Below are positions 32,169-39,585 of a stretch of DNA of 64,000 bases, in pieces; position 1 is the first letter of the stretch; every line of letters starts with the position of its first letter. Position numbers and translations under genes: made by a program. Below the pieces are notes generated by a model. That model did no database searches. It saw only the letters and a list, made by a program, of their open reading frames with translations, and had not been told where the DNA came from. Origin of the DNA: Variovorax paradoxus (GTDB lineage: Bacteria > Pseudomonadota > Gammaproteobacteria > Burkholderiales > Burkholderiaceae_C); contig NZ_JAUSRN010000001.1 of the NCBI RefSeq assembly GCF_030811855.1, positions 868,001-932,000 on the forward strand, in the 5' to 3' direction.

Positions 32169-33107
32169 ATGACCCCATCGAACGAAAGCGAGCTGACGCA
32201 GACCGTGCTGCAGAGCCTGGAGGGCGCGCGCGACGCACGCTTCGCCCAGGTCATGCAGTCGCTGATCACGCACCTGCATGCCTTCATCCGCGAGGTGGAC
32301 CTGACGCCCGCGGAGTGGATGCGGGGCATCGAGTTCCTGACCGCCACCGGCCAGACCTGCACCGACAAGCGCCAGGAGTTCATCCTGCTGTCTGACACGC
32401 TGGGCGCGTCGATGATGGTGGTGATCCTTGACCAGCTGCGCGCCGCAGCGGGCAAGCGCGGCCGGGCGGGCGCCGAGGCCACGCAGGCCACCGAGATCAC
32501 CGAAGCCACGCACGCGACGGTGCAGGGCCCCTTCTACTGGGAGGGCGCGCCCGACCTGCCGCTCGGCGCCGACGTGGCGCAGGGCGCGCGCGGCGAGCCG
32601 ACCTTCTACAGCGGCCGCATCACCGACACCGAGGGCCGGCCGCTCGCGGGCGCGCTGCTCGACATCTGGTCCGGCGACGGCGAGGGCGTGTACGACATGC
32701 AGGTCGAAGGTGCCGCCATGGCGGCGCGCGGACGCATCCGCACCGACAGCGAGGGCCGCTACTGGTTCTGGTCGATCCGGCCGAGCTTCTATCCGATCCC
32801 GACCGACGGCCCGGTAGGACGCATGCTGGAAGCCATGGGCCGCCATCCGAACCGGCCCGGCCACATCCACATGATGGTCTCGGCGCCGGGCCACGTGCCC
32901 GTGACCACGCATCTCTTCGTGGCCGGCAGCCCGTACATCGAGTCCGACGCCGTGTTCGGCGTGCGTCCAAGGCTCATCGTCGATTTCGAATCGCATCCCG
33001 CGGGCCGCGCGCCCGACGGCCGGACGCTGCAGACCCCGTACTGGTCCGCGCACTACGACTTCCGCCTTGAACCCCGCATGCCTGAACACCAGAAATACGC
33101 CACATGA
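32169..33107 (+). CDS. Intradiol ring-cleavage dioxygenase, hydroxyquinol 1,2-dioxygenase type
   Basis: 312 residues from ATG 32169. An N-terminal linker/dimerisation domain (about 1-110) precedes the catalytic barrel. Non-haem iron ligands are visible as Tyr175, Tyr208, His232 and His234. The 33/24/2 spacing is that of hydroxyquinol 1,2-dioxygenases rather than catechol enzymes (36/24/2). Other signatures: ATVQGPFYWEGAPDLPLG, RPSFYPIPTDGPVG, RPGHIHMMV and IESDAVFGV. It should cleave a 1,2-dihydroxy aromatic between the hydroxyls with O2. No maleylacetate reductase gene is nearby, so the product may enter an unusual route through the flanking CoA-transferase and lyase. Stop overlaps the next start (ATGA). 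Confidence 0.9.
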   Translation: MTPSNESELTQTVLQSLEGARDARFAQVMQSLITHLHAFIREVDLTPAEWMRGIEFLTATGQTCTDKRQEFILLSDTLGASMMVVILDQLRAAAGKRGRAGAEATQATEITEATHATVQGPFYWEGAPDLPLGADVAQGARGEPTFYSGRITDTEGRPLAGALLDIWSGDGEGVYDMQVEGAAMAARGRIRTDSEGRYWFWSIRPSFYPIPTDGPVGRMLEAMGRHPNRPGHIHMMVSAPGHVPVTTHLFVAGSPYIESDAVFGVRPRLIVDFESHPAGRAPDGRTLQTPYWSAHYDFRLEPRMPEHQKYAT

Positions 33108-33910
33108 AAATCGGAAAGTCCACCGTCCCGAGCACCGCCATCTGCACCTCGGACGAACACACCATCGTCGTGCGCGGCCAGGACCTGTGCCAGGAGCTCA
33201 TCGGCCACCTGTCCTTCACGGATTATTTCTTCCTGCTGCTCACCGGCCGCCGCCCCGATGCGGCCTGCAGCGTGGTGCTCGATGCCACGCTGGTCGCCAT
33301 TGCCGAACACGGCCTCGTGCCGAGCGTGCAGGCCAGCCGCATGACCTTCGCGGCGGCGCCCGATGCGCTGCAGGGCGCGGTGGCGGCGGGGATCCTGGGC
33401 TGCGGCTCGGTCATCCTCGGTGCGTCTGAAACGGCCGGCCGCCTGTTCATGGACGTGGCGGCACGCGTCGACGCGGGTGCCGGGCTGCACGACGCGGCCA
33501 CGGCGGCCATCACCGAGCTGAAAGCCGCGCGCGCGCCGATCCCGGGCTATGGCCATCCGCTGCACAAGTCGCGCGATCCCCGGGTCGAGCGCCTGATCGA
33601 CGTGGCGGCGCAGGCGGGCGCCGACCTGCGCTACGTGCGCATCGCGCAGGCGCTGGAGGAGGTGATTCCGGACATCGTCGGCAAGGCGCTGCGCATGAAT
33701 GTCTCGGCGGCGATTCCAGCGGTGCTGCTGGGCGTCGGGTTTCCTGTCGCGTCGCTGCGCGGCGTGCCCATCCTGGCGCGCACGGCGGGCCTGATCGCCC
33801 ACCTGGGGGAAGAGGCTGAGACGCCGAGCGGCTTCGCGCTGTCCTACCAGGCCACGCGCGAGCTGCGATACGACGGCAGCGTGCCGGCGGGCTTCGGAGC
33901 GGCCTCATGA
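33104..33910 (+). CDS. Citryl-CoA-lyase / citrate-synthase-like protein
   Basis: 268 residues, short for citrate synthase and close to citryl-CoA lyases. The fold signatures are HGLVPSVQASRMTFAAAPDALQGAVAAGI, the active-site segment GYGHPLHKSRDPR (about residues 146-158) and ARTAGLIAHLGEEAET near 230. The HGGA histidine of citrate synthases is replaced by ILGASE (around residue 106), so synthase activity is doubtful. It overlaps both neighbours by 4 bp. It plausibly cleaves a citryl-CoA-like thioester made by the operon's CoA-transferase; this is inference. Confidence 0.82.
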   Translation: MKIGKSTVPSTAICTSDEHTIVVRGQDLCQELIGHLSFTDYFFLLLTGRRPDAACSVVLDATLVAIAEHGLVPSVQASRMTFAAAPDALQGAVAAGILGCGSVILGASETAGRLFMDVAARVDAGAGLHDAATAAITELKAARAPIPGYGHPLHKSRDPRVERLIDVAAQAGADLRYVRIAQALEEVIPDIVGKALRMNVSAAIPAVLLGVGFPVASLRGVPILARTAGLIAHLGEEAETPSGFALSYQATRELRYDGSVPAGFGAAS

Positions 33911-34857
33911 AGCGTCGCCCATGGCTGGCCGCGGCAACGCTGTGGACGGCCGGCGCCTGGGCCCAGGCCGGCGACGGCCGTGCCATCAAGCTGGTCGTGC
34001 CGTTCGCGGCCGGCACCTCGACCGACATCGTGGCGCGCGTGCTGGCCGACGCGCTGGGGCGCCAGCTCTCGCAGCCAGTGATCGTCGACAACAAGCCTGG
34101 CGCGGGCGGCGCCATCGGCAGCGAACTGGCCGCGCGCTCGGGCGCCGACGGACACACCGTACTGCTCGGCACCGTCGGCACGCATGCGATCAACGCCTCG
34201 CTCTACAAGCGGCTCTCCTACCAGCCGCAACGGGACTTCGTGCCGCTCGGATTCATCGGAGCCACGCCCACGCTGCTGGTGGTGTCGGCCGCGGCGCCAT
34301 GGAAGAGCGTGGCCGACCTGCGGGGCGCCAGCGGCAAGTCGATGAGCTTTGCCTCGGCGGGCAACGGCACCTCGGGCCATCTGGCGGGCGAGACGCTGAA
34401 CCTGCGGCTCGGCAAGGACTTCGTGCACGTGCCGTACCGCGACGGCGCGCAGGCACTCACCGAAGTGATGGCGGGCAACGTGCATTTCATGTTCTATCAC
34501 CCGGCCGCCGTGTTGCCGCAGATCCGCGCCGGCAAGCTGCGCGCGCTCGGCGTGTCGAGCGCGAAGCGGAGCCTGGCTGCACCCGAGGTTCCCACACTCG
34601 CGGAGCAGGGCATCGCCAACTTCGATCTCGTGGCCTGGTTCATGTTGTATGCACCGGTCGACATGCCCGCCGCGCAGCGCGATCGCCTGCGCGATGCCAC
34701 GCAGGCGGTGCTCGCACAGGCGGCGGTGCGCGACAAGCTCGCGGCCCAGGGCATCGAACCGATGGCCATGACCGCGGCGGAGATGGTGGCGTTCGGCGCG
34801 GCCGAGATCGCGAAGTGGGGCGAGGCGGTGCGGCGCTCGGGCGCGCAGGTGGATTGA
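33907..34857 (+). CDS. Bug/TctC-family solute-binding protein (2)
   Basis: 316 residues with a short export signal (MKRRPWLAAATLWTAGAWAQA). Family signatures: IKLVVPFAAGTSTDIVARVLAD, VDNKPGAGGAIGSELAARSGADG, FASAGNGTSGHLAGETLNL and VPYRDGAQALTEVMAGNVHF. It overlaps the lyase gene (ATGA). It probably delivers the operon's aromatic or tricarboxylic substrate to a TctAB permease. Two binding proteins in one operon point to two related ligands. Confidence 0.93.
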   Translation: MKRRPWLAAATLWTAGAWAQAGDGRAIKLVVPFAAGTSTDIVARVLADALGRQLSQPVIVDNKPGAGGAIGSELAARSGADGHTVLLGTVGTHAINASLYKRLSYQPQRDFVPLGFIGATPTLLVVSAAAPWKSVADLRGASGKSMSFASAGNGTSGHLAGETLNLRLGKDFVHVPYRDGAQALTEVMAGNVHFMFYHPAAVLPQIRAGKLRALGVSSAKRSLAAPEVPTLAEQGIANFDLVAWFMLYAPVDMPAAQRDRLRDATQAVLAQAAVRDKLAAQGIEPMAMTAAEMVAFGAAEIAKWGEAVRRSGAQVD

Positions 34858-34883
34858 AGAGAAAGAGAAGAAGAGAAGAAGAG
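34856..34883 (+). repeat. 28-nt all-purine tract between two tctC genes
   Basis: GAAGAGAAAGAGAAG-type sequence with no pyrimidine from 34856 to 34883, beginning in the stop codon of the first tctC gene. It is far (75 bp) from the next start, so it is not that gene's ribosome site. Confidence 0.8.
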
Positions 34884-34957
34884 CCAAATGCCCGGCCATA
34901 TCGGGCGGCAAGCGGAATGTTCAAAAACGGGCACAGCGTTGCCCAAGGAGACAAGAA

Positions 34958-35938
34958 ATGCGTTCGACTACCCTCAAGAAAATGCTTGGCCTGGTGCTGG
35001 GCCTTGCGGCCGGGCTGGCATCGACCCTGTCGGCTGCGCAGACGGCGGAATGGCCGAGCAAGCCGATCAGGATCGTGGTCGGGTTCGCGCCCGGCACGCC
35101 GCCCGACATCTTCGCGCGCATGTACGGCGACTACGCGAGCCGCAAGCTCGGTGTGCCGGTGCTCATCGACAACAAGCCCGGCACCGCGGGCAACCTCGCG
35201 TCCGACACGGTGGCCAAGGCGCCGGCCGACGGCTACACCTTTCTCTACAACCTCTCCACGGCGTTCACGATCAACCCGTACATCTACAGCAAGCTGCCGT
35301 TCGATCCGGACAAGGACCTGGTGCCCGTCGCCACGACGATGCGCCAGGGCCTCGTGCTGATCGCGAATGCGAAGTTCCCGGCCAAGACCATCAAGGACCT
35401 CGTGGCCGCGGCCAAGGAGAAGCCCGGCGTCTACTCGCATGCCTCCTACGGCGCGGGCAGCCCGTCGCAGCTGATCGTCGAGTCGCTCAAGGACGAGGTC
35501 GGCATCACCATGCTGCACGTGCCGTACCGCGCGAGCCCGATCGCCGACCTGGTGGGCGGACAGGTCGATACGCTGATGGAGCCCATCGCCACGGGCTATC
35601 CGCTCATCAGCAGCGGCCGCGTCCATGCGCTGGCCTATTCGGGGCCCACACGCCACCCCGCGCTGCCCGACGTGCCCACGCTGTCCGAGGTGATGCCGGG
35701 CTTTTCGATGATGTCGTGGCACGGCATCTGGGCACCCGCGAACACGCCGACCGCGGTGCTCGAACGGTTCAATGCGGTGTTCGTCGAGGCCAGCAAGGAC
35801 CCCGACCTCGCCAAGCGCATCAAGGACCTCAACAGCGAGCCGCTCGGCGTGTCACGCACCGAAATGACCGCCATGGTGCGCCGCGATGCCGAGATCTACA
35901 GCCGTGTCGTGAAGGCCCGCAACATCCGCGTGGACTGA
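34958..35938 (+). CDS. Bug/TctC-family solute-binding protein (3)
   Basis: 326 residues with a signal peptide ending about residue 27 (GLASTLSAAQ). Signatures: IRIVVGFAPGTPPDIFARMYGDYA, IDNKPGTAGNLASDTVAKAPADG, HASYGAGSPSQLIVESLK and VPYRASPIADLVGGQ. An AAGGAGAC ribosome site lies just upstream. Last gene of the CoA-transferase operon and 84 bp before the tctD regulator gene. It is distinct from protein 2, so not a recent duplicate. Confidence 0.93.
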   Translation: MRSTTLKKMLGLVLGLAAGLASTLSAAQTAEWPSKPIRIVVGFAPGTPPDIFARMYGDYASRKLGVPVLIDNKPGTAGNLASDTVAKAPADGYTFLYNLSTAFTINPYIYSKLPFDPDKDLVPVATTMRQGLVLIANAKFPAKTIKDLVAAAKEKPGVYSHASYGAGSPSQLIVESLKDEVGITMLHVPYRASPIADLVGGQVDTLMEPIATGYPLISSGRVHALAYSGPTRHPALPDVPTLSEVMPGFSMMSWHGIWAPANTPTAVLERFNAVFVEASKDPDLAKRIKDLNSEPLGVSRTEMTAMVRRDAEIYSRVVKARNIRVD

Positions 35939-36022
35939 CCGGGAAGCCCGCGGCGGATCGCCGCCTCCCCTCGAAGCATTGCGGTTAGCATATTCCGCTG
36001 CACAAGGGCGGGGTGCCAACCA

Positions 36023-36697
36023 ATGCGGATATTGCTTGTAGAGGACGACAAGGTACTGGCGGACGCGCTCTCGCGTGCGCTGGTGCAGTCCGCCCACGCC
36101 GTGGACATCGTCTCCACTGGCGAAGAGGCCGACCATGCGCTCGCCCTCGGCATCTACGATCTCGCGATCCTCGACATCGGCTTGCCAAAGCTCAGCGGCC
36201 TGGACGTGCTGCGCCGGCTGCGTGCGCGCAAGTCCACCATGCCGGTGCTGATGCTGACTGCGTTCGACACGCTGCAGGACCGCGTGCGCGGGCTCGACCT
36301 GGGCGCCGACGACTACCTGGCCAAGCCCTTCGACCTGCCGGAGCTTGAAGCGCGCGTGCGTGCGCTGCTGCGCCGCAGTACCAACTCCACGCCGTTTCTG
36401 GAACACGGCCGGCTGCGCTTCGACACCGTGGGCCGGCGCGTGTTCTACGACAAGCGACCTCTGGATTTGTCGCCGCGCGAGCTCGCCGTGCTCGAGCTGC
36501 TGATGATGCGCGAAGGTCGCGTCGTTGGCAAAGAGCAGATGGTTAACCATCTCTACGGCTGGGGCGACGAGGTCGGCGAGAACGCGATCGAGGTCAACGT
36601 CTACCGGCTGCGCAAGAAGCTGGAGCCGCTCGGGTGCGAGATCCGCACGGTGCGCGGCATGGGCTACCTGATGGACCGCAGCGATGCGGAAACCTGA
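36023..36697 (+). CDS. tctD: OmpR-family response regulator, TctD type
   Basis: 224 residues: receiver MRILLVEDDKVLADALSRAL with phosphoacceptor Asp in LAILDIGLPKLSG (about 51) and Lys in YLAKPFD (about 101), then an OmpR/PhoB winged helix ending NAIEVNVYRLRKKLEPLGCEIRTVRGMGYLM. It overlaps the tctE gene by 14 bp. TctDE systems control tricarboxylate uptake; its place right after three Bug-linked genes supports that role here. Confidence 0.9.
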   Translation: MRILLVEDDKVLADALSRALVQSAHAVDIVSTGEEADHALALGIYDLAILDIGLPKLSGLDVLRRLRARKSTMPVLMLTAFDTLQDRVRGLDLGADDYLAKPFDLPELEARVRALLRRSTNSTPFLEHGRLRFDTVGRRVFYDKRPLDLSPRELAVLELLMMREGRVVGKEQMVNHLYGWGDEVGENAIEVNVYRLRKKLEPLGCEIRTVRGMGYLMDRSDAET

Positions 36698-38081
36698 GCC
36701 GAGGCTGCGGCGCAAGCTGCTGGCCTGGCTGCTCGGACCGCTTGTGGTGCTGCTGGTGCTCGACACCGGAGCCGCCTACTGGAACTCGCTGCGTTTTTCC
36801 GACCTGGCCTACGACCGCGCGCTGTACGAGATCGGGCGCGAGATCGTGCTGCACGTGAAGCTCGACGACGGCACACGTCCGCGGCTCGATCTTTCCGAGG
36901 CCGCGAGCAACATCCTCTTGCTCGACCAGGAAGACCTGCTCTTCTACCGCGTGGTCGGCGAGGACGGCACGACGCTCGGCGGCGACGCCGAAATGCCGCC
37001 GCCGCAGCGCGCCGCAGAACCCGGCAAGCCGCGCGTCTACCGCGACACGGTGCGAGGCGAGCCGGTGCGCATGCTCGTGGCGTGGATGCCCGTTGGCGCC
37101 GACGCCGCGACGCCGAAGGTCCTGGTCCAGGTCGCCGAGACCCTGCACAAGCGCACGCGCCTGGCCTGGGAAATGGTCGCCAACGTGGTGGTGCCGCAGC
37201 TGCTCCTGATCGTGATGGCCACGGCCGTGGTCTGGTTCGGCGTCTCGCGCGGACTCGAGCCGCTGCAGCGGCTGCGGCGCGCGGTGTCCGATCGGTCGCA
37301 CCTGGACCTGAGCCCGATCGATACGCACGACGTGCCAGGCGAGGTGCGGCCGCTGGTGGATGAAGTCAACGAGCTGATGGCGCGCCTGGGGCGCACCTTC
37401 GACTTCCAGAGCCGCTTCGTGGCCGATGCCGCGCACCAGCTGAAGACACCCGTCAGCGGCCTGAAGGCGCAGATCGAACTGGCGTTGCGGGAGAACGACG
37501 CGGAACGCGTGCGCCACTCGCTCGCGCAGCTCTACATCAGTGCCGACCGGCTCTCGCGGCTGGTGCGGCAGCTGCTCTCTCTCGCCCGCAACGAGCCCGG
37601 CGCGCTTGACGCCATGCAACTGCAGCCGCTCGACCTGAATGCCTACGTGCTCGAGGTCAGCATGGACTGGGTGCCGCAGGCGCTCAAGCGCGACATCGAC
37701 CTCGGCTTCGAAGGCGTCGAGCATCCGCTGGTGATCAACGCCGACCGGGACCGCTTGCGCGAGCTGATCAACAACCTGATCGACAACGCGATCCGCTACA
37801 GCCAGCCGAGCGGCCGCGTGACGGTTCGGGTGAGCCAGAGCGATGGCGACCACTGTCGCTTGGCCATCAGCGACGACGGGCCGAGCGTACCGGTGGAGGA
37901 GCGCGCGCGCATCTTCGAGCGCTTTCACCGCCTGCTCGGCACGCAGGAGGATGGCAGCGGTCTGGGCCTTGCCATCGTCAGCGAGATCGCCACGCTGCAC
38001 GGCGCGCGCATCACGCTGGAGGAAGACATCGACGGCGTGGGCAACACCTTCAGCGTCTTCTTCCCGTTGCGCTCGGCCTGA
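36684..38081 (+). CDS. tctE: Sensor histidine kinase, TctE type
   Basis: 465 residues: membrane helix 1 (LLAWLLGPLVVLLVLDTGAAY), a periplasmic sensor of about 130 residues with the TctE-like DRALYEIGREIVLHVKLDDG, helix 2 (VVVPQLLLIVMATAVVWFGV), HAMP, HisKA with FVADAAHQLKTPVSGLKAQ (His near 251), HATPase with NNLIDNAIRYS and GSGLGLAIV. It phosphorylates TctD in response to an external carboxylate. Confidence 0.92.
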   Translation: MRKPEPRLRRKLLAWLLGPLVVLLVLDTGAAYWNSLRFSDLAYDRALYEIGREIVLHVKLDDGTRPRLDLSEAASNILLLDQEDLLFYRVVGEDGTTLGGDAEMPPPQRAAEPGKPRVYRDTVRGEPVRMLVAWMPVGADAATPKVLVQVAETLHKRTRLAWEMVANVVVPQLLLIVMATAVVWFGVSRGLEPLQRLRRAVSDRSHLDLSPIDTHDVPGEVRPLVDEVNELMARLGRTFDFQSRFVADAAHQLKTPVSGLKAQIELALRENDAERVRHSLAQLYISADRLSRLVRQLLSLARNEPGALDAMQLQPLDLNAYVLEVSMDWVPQALKRDIDLGFEGVEHPLVINADRDRLRELINNLIDNAIRYSQPSGRVTVRVSQSDGDHCRLAISDDGPSVPVEERARIFERFHRLLGTQEDGSGLGLAIVSEIATLHGARITLEEDIDGVGNTFSVFFPLRSA

Positions 38082-38094
38082 ACCGGCGGGCCGA

Positions 38095-38156
38095 CTGTAA
38101 GCTGGCTGACAGCTGGCAGACAAGCAACTGACAGCCTGACGGCAGAAAGGTGACAG
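38095..38156 (+). promoter_or_regulatory. 11-bp-phased CTGACAG direct repeats upstream of terC
   Basis: CTGACAG-like half-sites occur at 38095 (CTGTAAG), 38106 (CTGACAG), 38128 (CTGACAG) and 38150 (GTGACAG), with weaker copies at 38117 and 38139, giving a strict 11-bp period. OmpR-family regulators commonly bind direct repeats of this period; tctD lies next door. Confidence 0.45.
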
Positions 38157-38222
38157 CGCAGGCCCGTAGCCTCGGACCCGACGGAACCGATGTGGTTCCG
38201 CGCCCCACTTCGAGGAGACACC

Positions 38223-38933
38223 ATGTCGTTTTTGTCCAGTCCGGATTTCTGGATTGCCCTTTCGCAGATCATCCTGATCAACATCGTCCTGAGCGGCGAC
38301 AACGCCGTGGTCATTGCGATGGCCTCCCGCTCGCTGCCGCCTGCGCAGCAGAAGAAAGCAATCCTGTTCGGCAGCATGGGCGCCATCGTGCTGCGCGTGG
38401 TGCTGACCTTCTTTGCCGTGTACCTGCTGACGCTGCCTTACCTCAAGCTGGTGGGTGCGGCGCTGCTGTTCTGGATCGGCATTGGCCTGCTCAAGGGCGA
38501 TGAAGGCGAAGAAAACCTGGACGGGCATTCGAGCCTGGCCGCCGCCATCAAGACCATCGTGGTCGCTGACCTGGTCATGAGCCTGGACAACGTCGTGGGC
38601 GTTGCCGCCGCTGCCAAGGGCAACGTGCCGCTGCTGGTGTTCGGTCTCGTGATCAGCATTCCGCTGATCATCTTCGGCAGCACGCTGATCCTGAAGCTCA
38701 TGGATCGCTTCCCGATCATCATCACGCTCGGTGCAGCCCTGCTCGGCTGGGTCGCCGGCGAGATGGCGATGTCGGATCCGTCCATCGCTGGATGGGCCGC
38801 CAACCAGCATGCGCTGCACAAGATCGTGCCCGCGATCGGCGCCATCTCCGTCGTCGTGATCGGCAAGTGGCTGACCAGCCGCCGGAAGCAAGAGCCGGCG
38901 CAAGAGCCGGAACCCGCCAACCAGTCGGCTTGA
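38223..38933 (+). CDS. TerC-family membrane protein (YjbE-like)
   Basis: 236 residues from ATG 38223, with GAGGAGA just upstream. It has about seven hydrophobic helices and the family acidic motifs LINIVLSGDNAVVIAMA (about residue 25) and ADLVMSLDNVVGVAAAAKGN (about 120). TerC/Alx proteins export manganese or support metalation of exported proteins. The upstream 140 bp hold phased CTGACAG repeats rather than a clear yybP-ykoY riboswitch. It is followed by a universal stress protein gene 10 bp downstream, probably in the same transcript. Confidence 0.9.
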   Translation: MSFLSSPDFWIALSQIILINIVLSGDNAVVIAMASRSLPPAQQKKAILFGSMGAIVLRVVLTFFAVYLLTLPYLKLVGAALLFWIGIGLLKGDEGEENLDGHSSLAAAIKTIVVADLVMSLDNVVGVAAAAKGNVPLLVFGLVISIPLIIFGSTLILKLMDRFPIIITLGAALLGWVAGEMAMSDPSIAGWAANQHALHKIVPAIGAISVVVIGKWLTSRRKQEPAQEPEPANQSA

Positions 38934-38943
38934 AGGTGTTGGC

Positions 38944-39378
38944 GTGAGACGGCGCATTCTGGTCCCCATCGACCCGACCGAGCCGGCCCGCACGCGCTCT
39001 GCCATCGAGCAGGTCGTGCGCATCTGCCGGCATGAGCCGGCGGCCGTCCGGCTGCTGCGGGTACAGCCCGTGGTCTCCGGCCACGTCGCGATGTTTTTCG
39101 ACGCGCAGGAGCTGCGCGAGCTGCAGCAAAGCGCGGGCGCAGAAGAACTGCAGTTCGCGCAAAACCTGCTCGCCATGTCGGGCGTGTCGTGCAGCAGCAC
39201 CGTGGTGATCGGCCGCAGCGCCGAAACCATCGTTGCGGCCGCACGCGACTTCGGATGCGATCGCATCGTCTTCGGCCGCGAGGAGCCCAGCCTCGCCGGG
39301 CGCATCTTCGGCTCGCTGGCGCAGCAAGTGCGCCAGCTGCTGGGCGCGAGCGGCGATCTGCAGGTCATCGGCTCCTGA
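38944..39378 (+). CDS. Universal stress protein (UspA family)
   Basis: 144 residues from GTG 38944: RRRILVPIDPTEPARTRSAIEQVVR at the N-terminus, and the family C-terminal loop FGREEPSLAGRIFGSLAQQVRQL (nucleotide-binding type GxxGxxxxGS-like, with changes). It lies 10 bp after terC and ends before a strong terminator. It probably aids survival under metal or envelope stress together with TerC. Confidence 0.85.
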   Translation: MRRRILVPIDPTEPARTRSAIEQVVRICRHEPAAVRLLRVQPVVSGHVAMFFDAQELRELQQSAGAEELQFAQNLLAMSGVSCSSTVVIGRSAETIVAAARDFGCDRIVFGREEPSLAGRIFGSLAQQVRQLLGASGDLQVIGS

Positions 39379-39459
39379 CCTCGGCACCGGCTTCGGCCGG
39401 TTCCCGCAGTCCGTTGTTCGGCGGAAGGGCCTGCAATAGCGAATGCATTCGTACTAAAC

Positions 39460-39495
39460 AAGGCGTCATCCAATCGATGACGCCTTTTCTTTTGC
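39460..39495 (+). terminator. Rho-independent terminator after terC-usp
   Basis: AAGGCGTCAT (39460-39469) pairs with ATGACGCCTT (39477-39486): a 10-bp perfect stem with a 7-nt loop, followed by TTCTTTT. This is the clearest intrinsic terminator in the window. Confidence 0.9.
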
Positions 39496-39585
39496 CCGCA
39501 AGCTGCTGGAAGGGCACTGCAAGGCCCGTTGCTATCATCGAAAAATGCAGCCCAGAACGACCGCCTTGGCGGCGAAGGAGACACA

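Noticed and set aside
38082..38222. yybP-ykoY manganese riboswitch before terC
   Set aside because: The conserved loop sequences could not be placed; the region is better explained by 11-bp-phased CTGACAG repeats.
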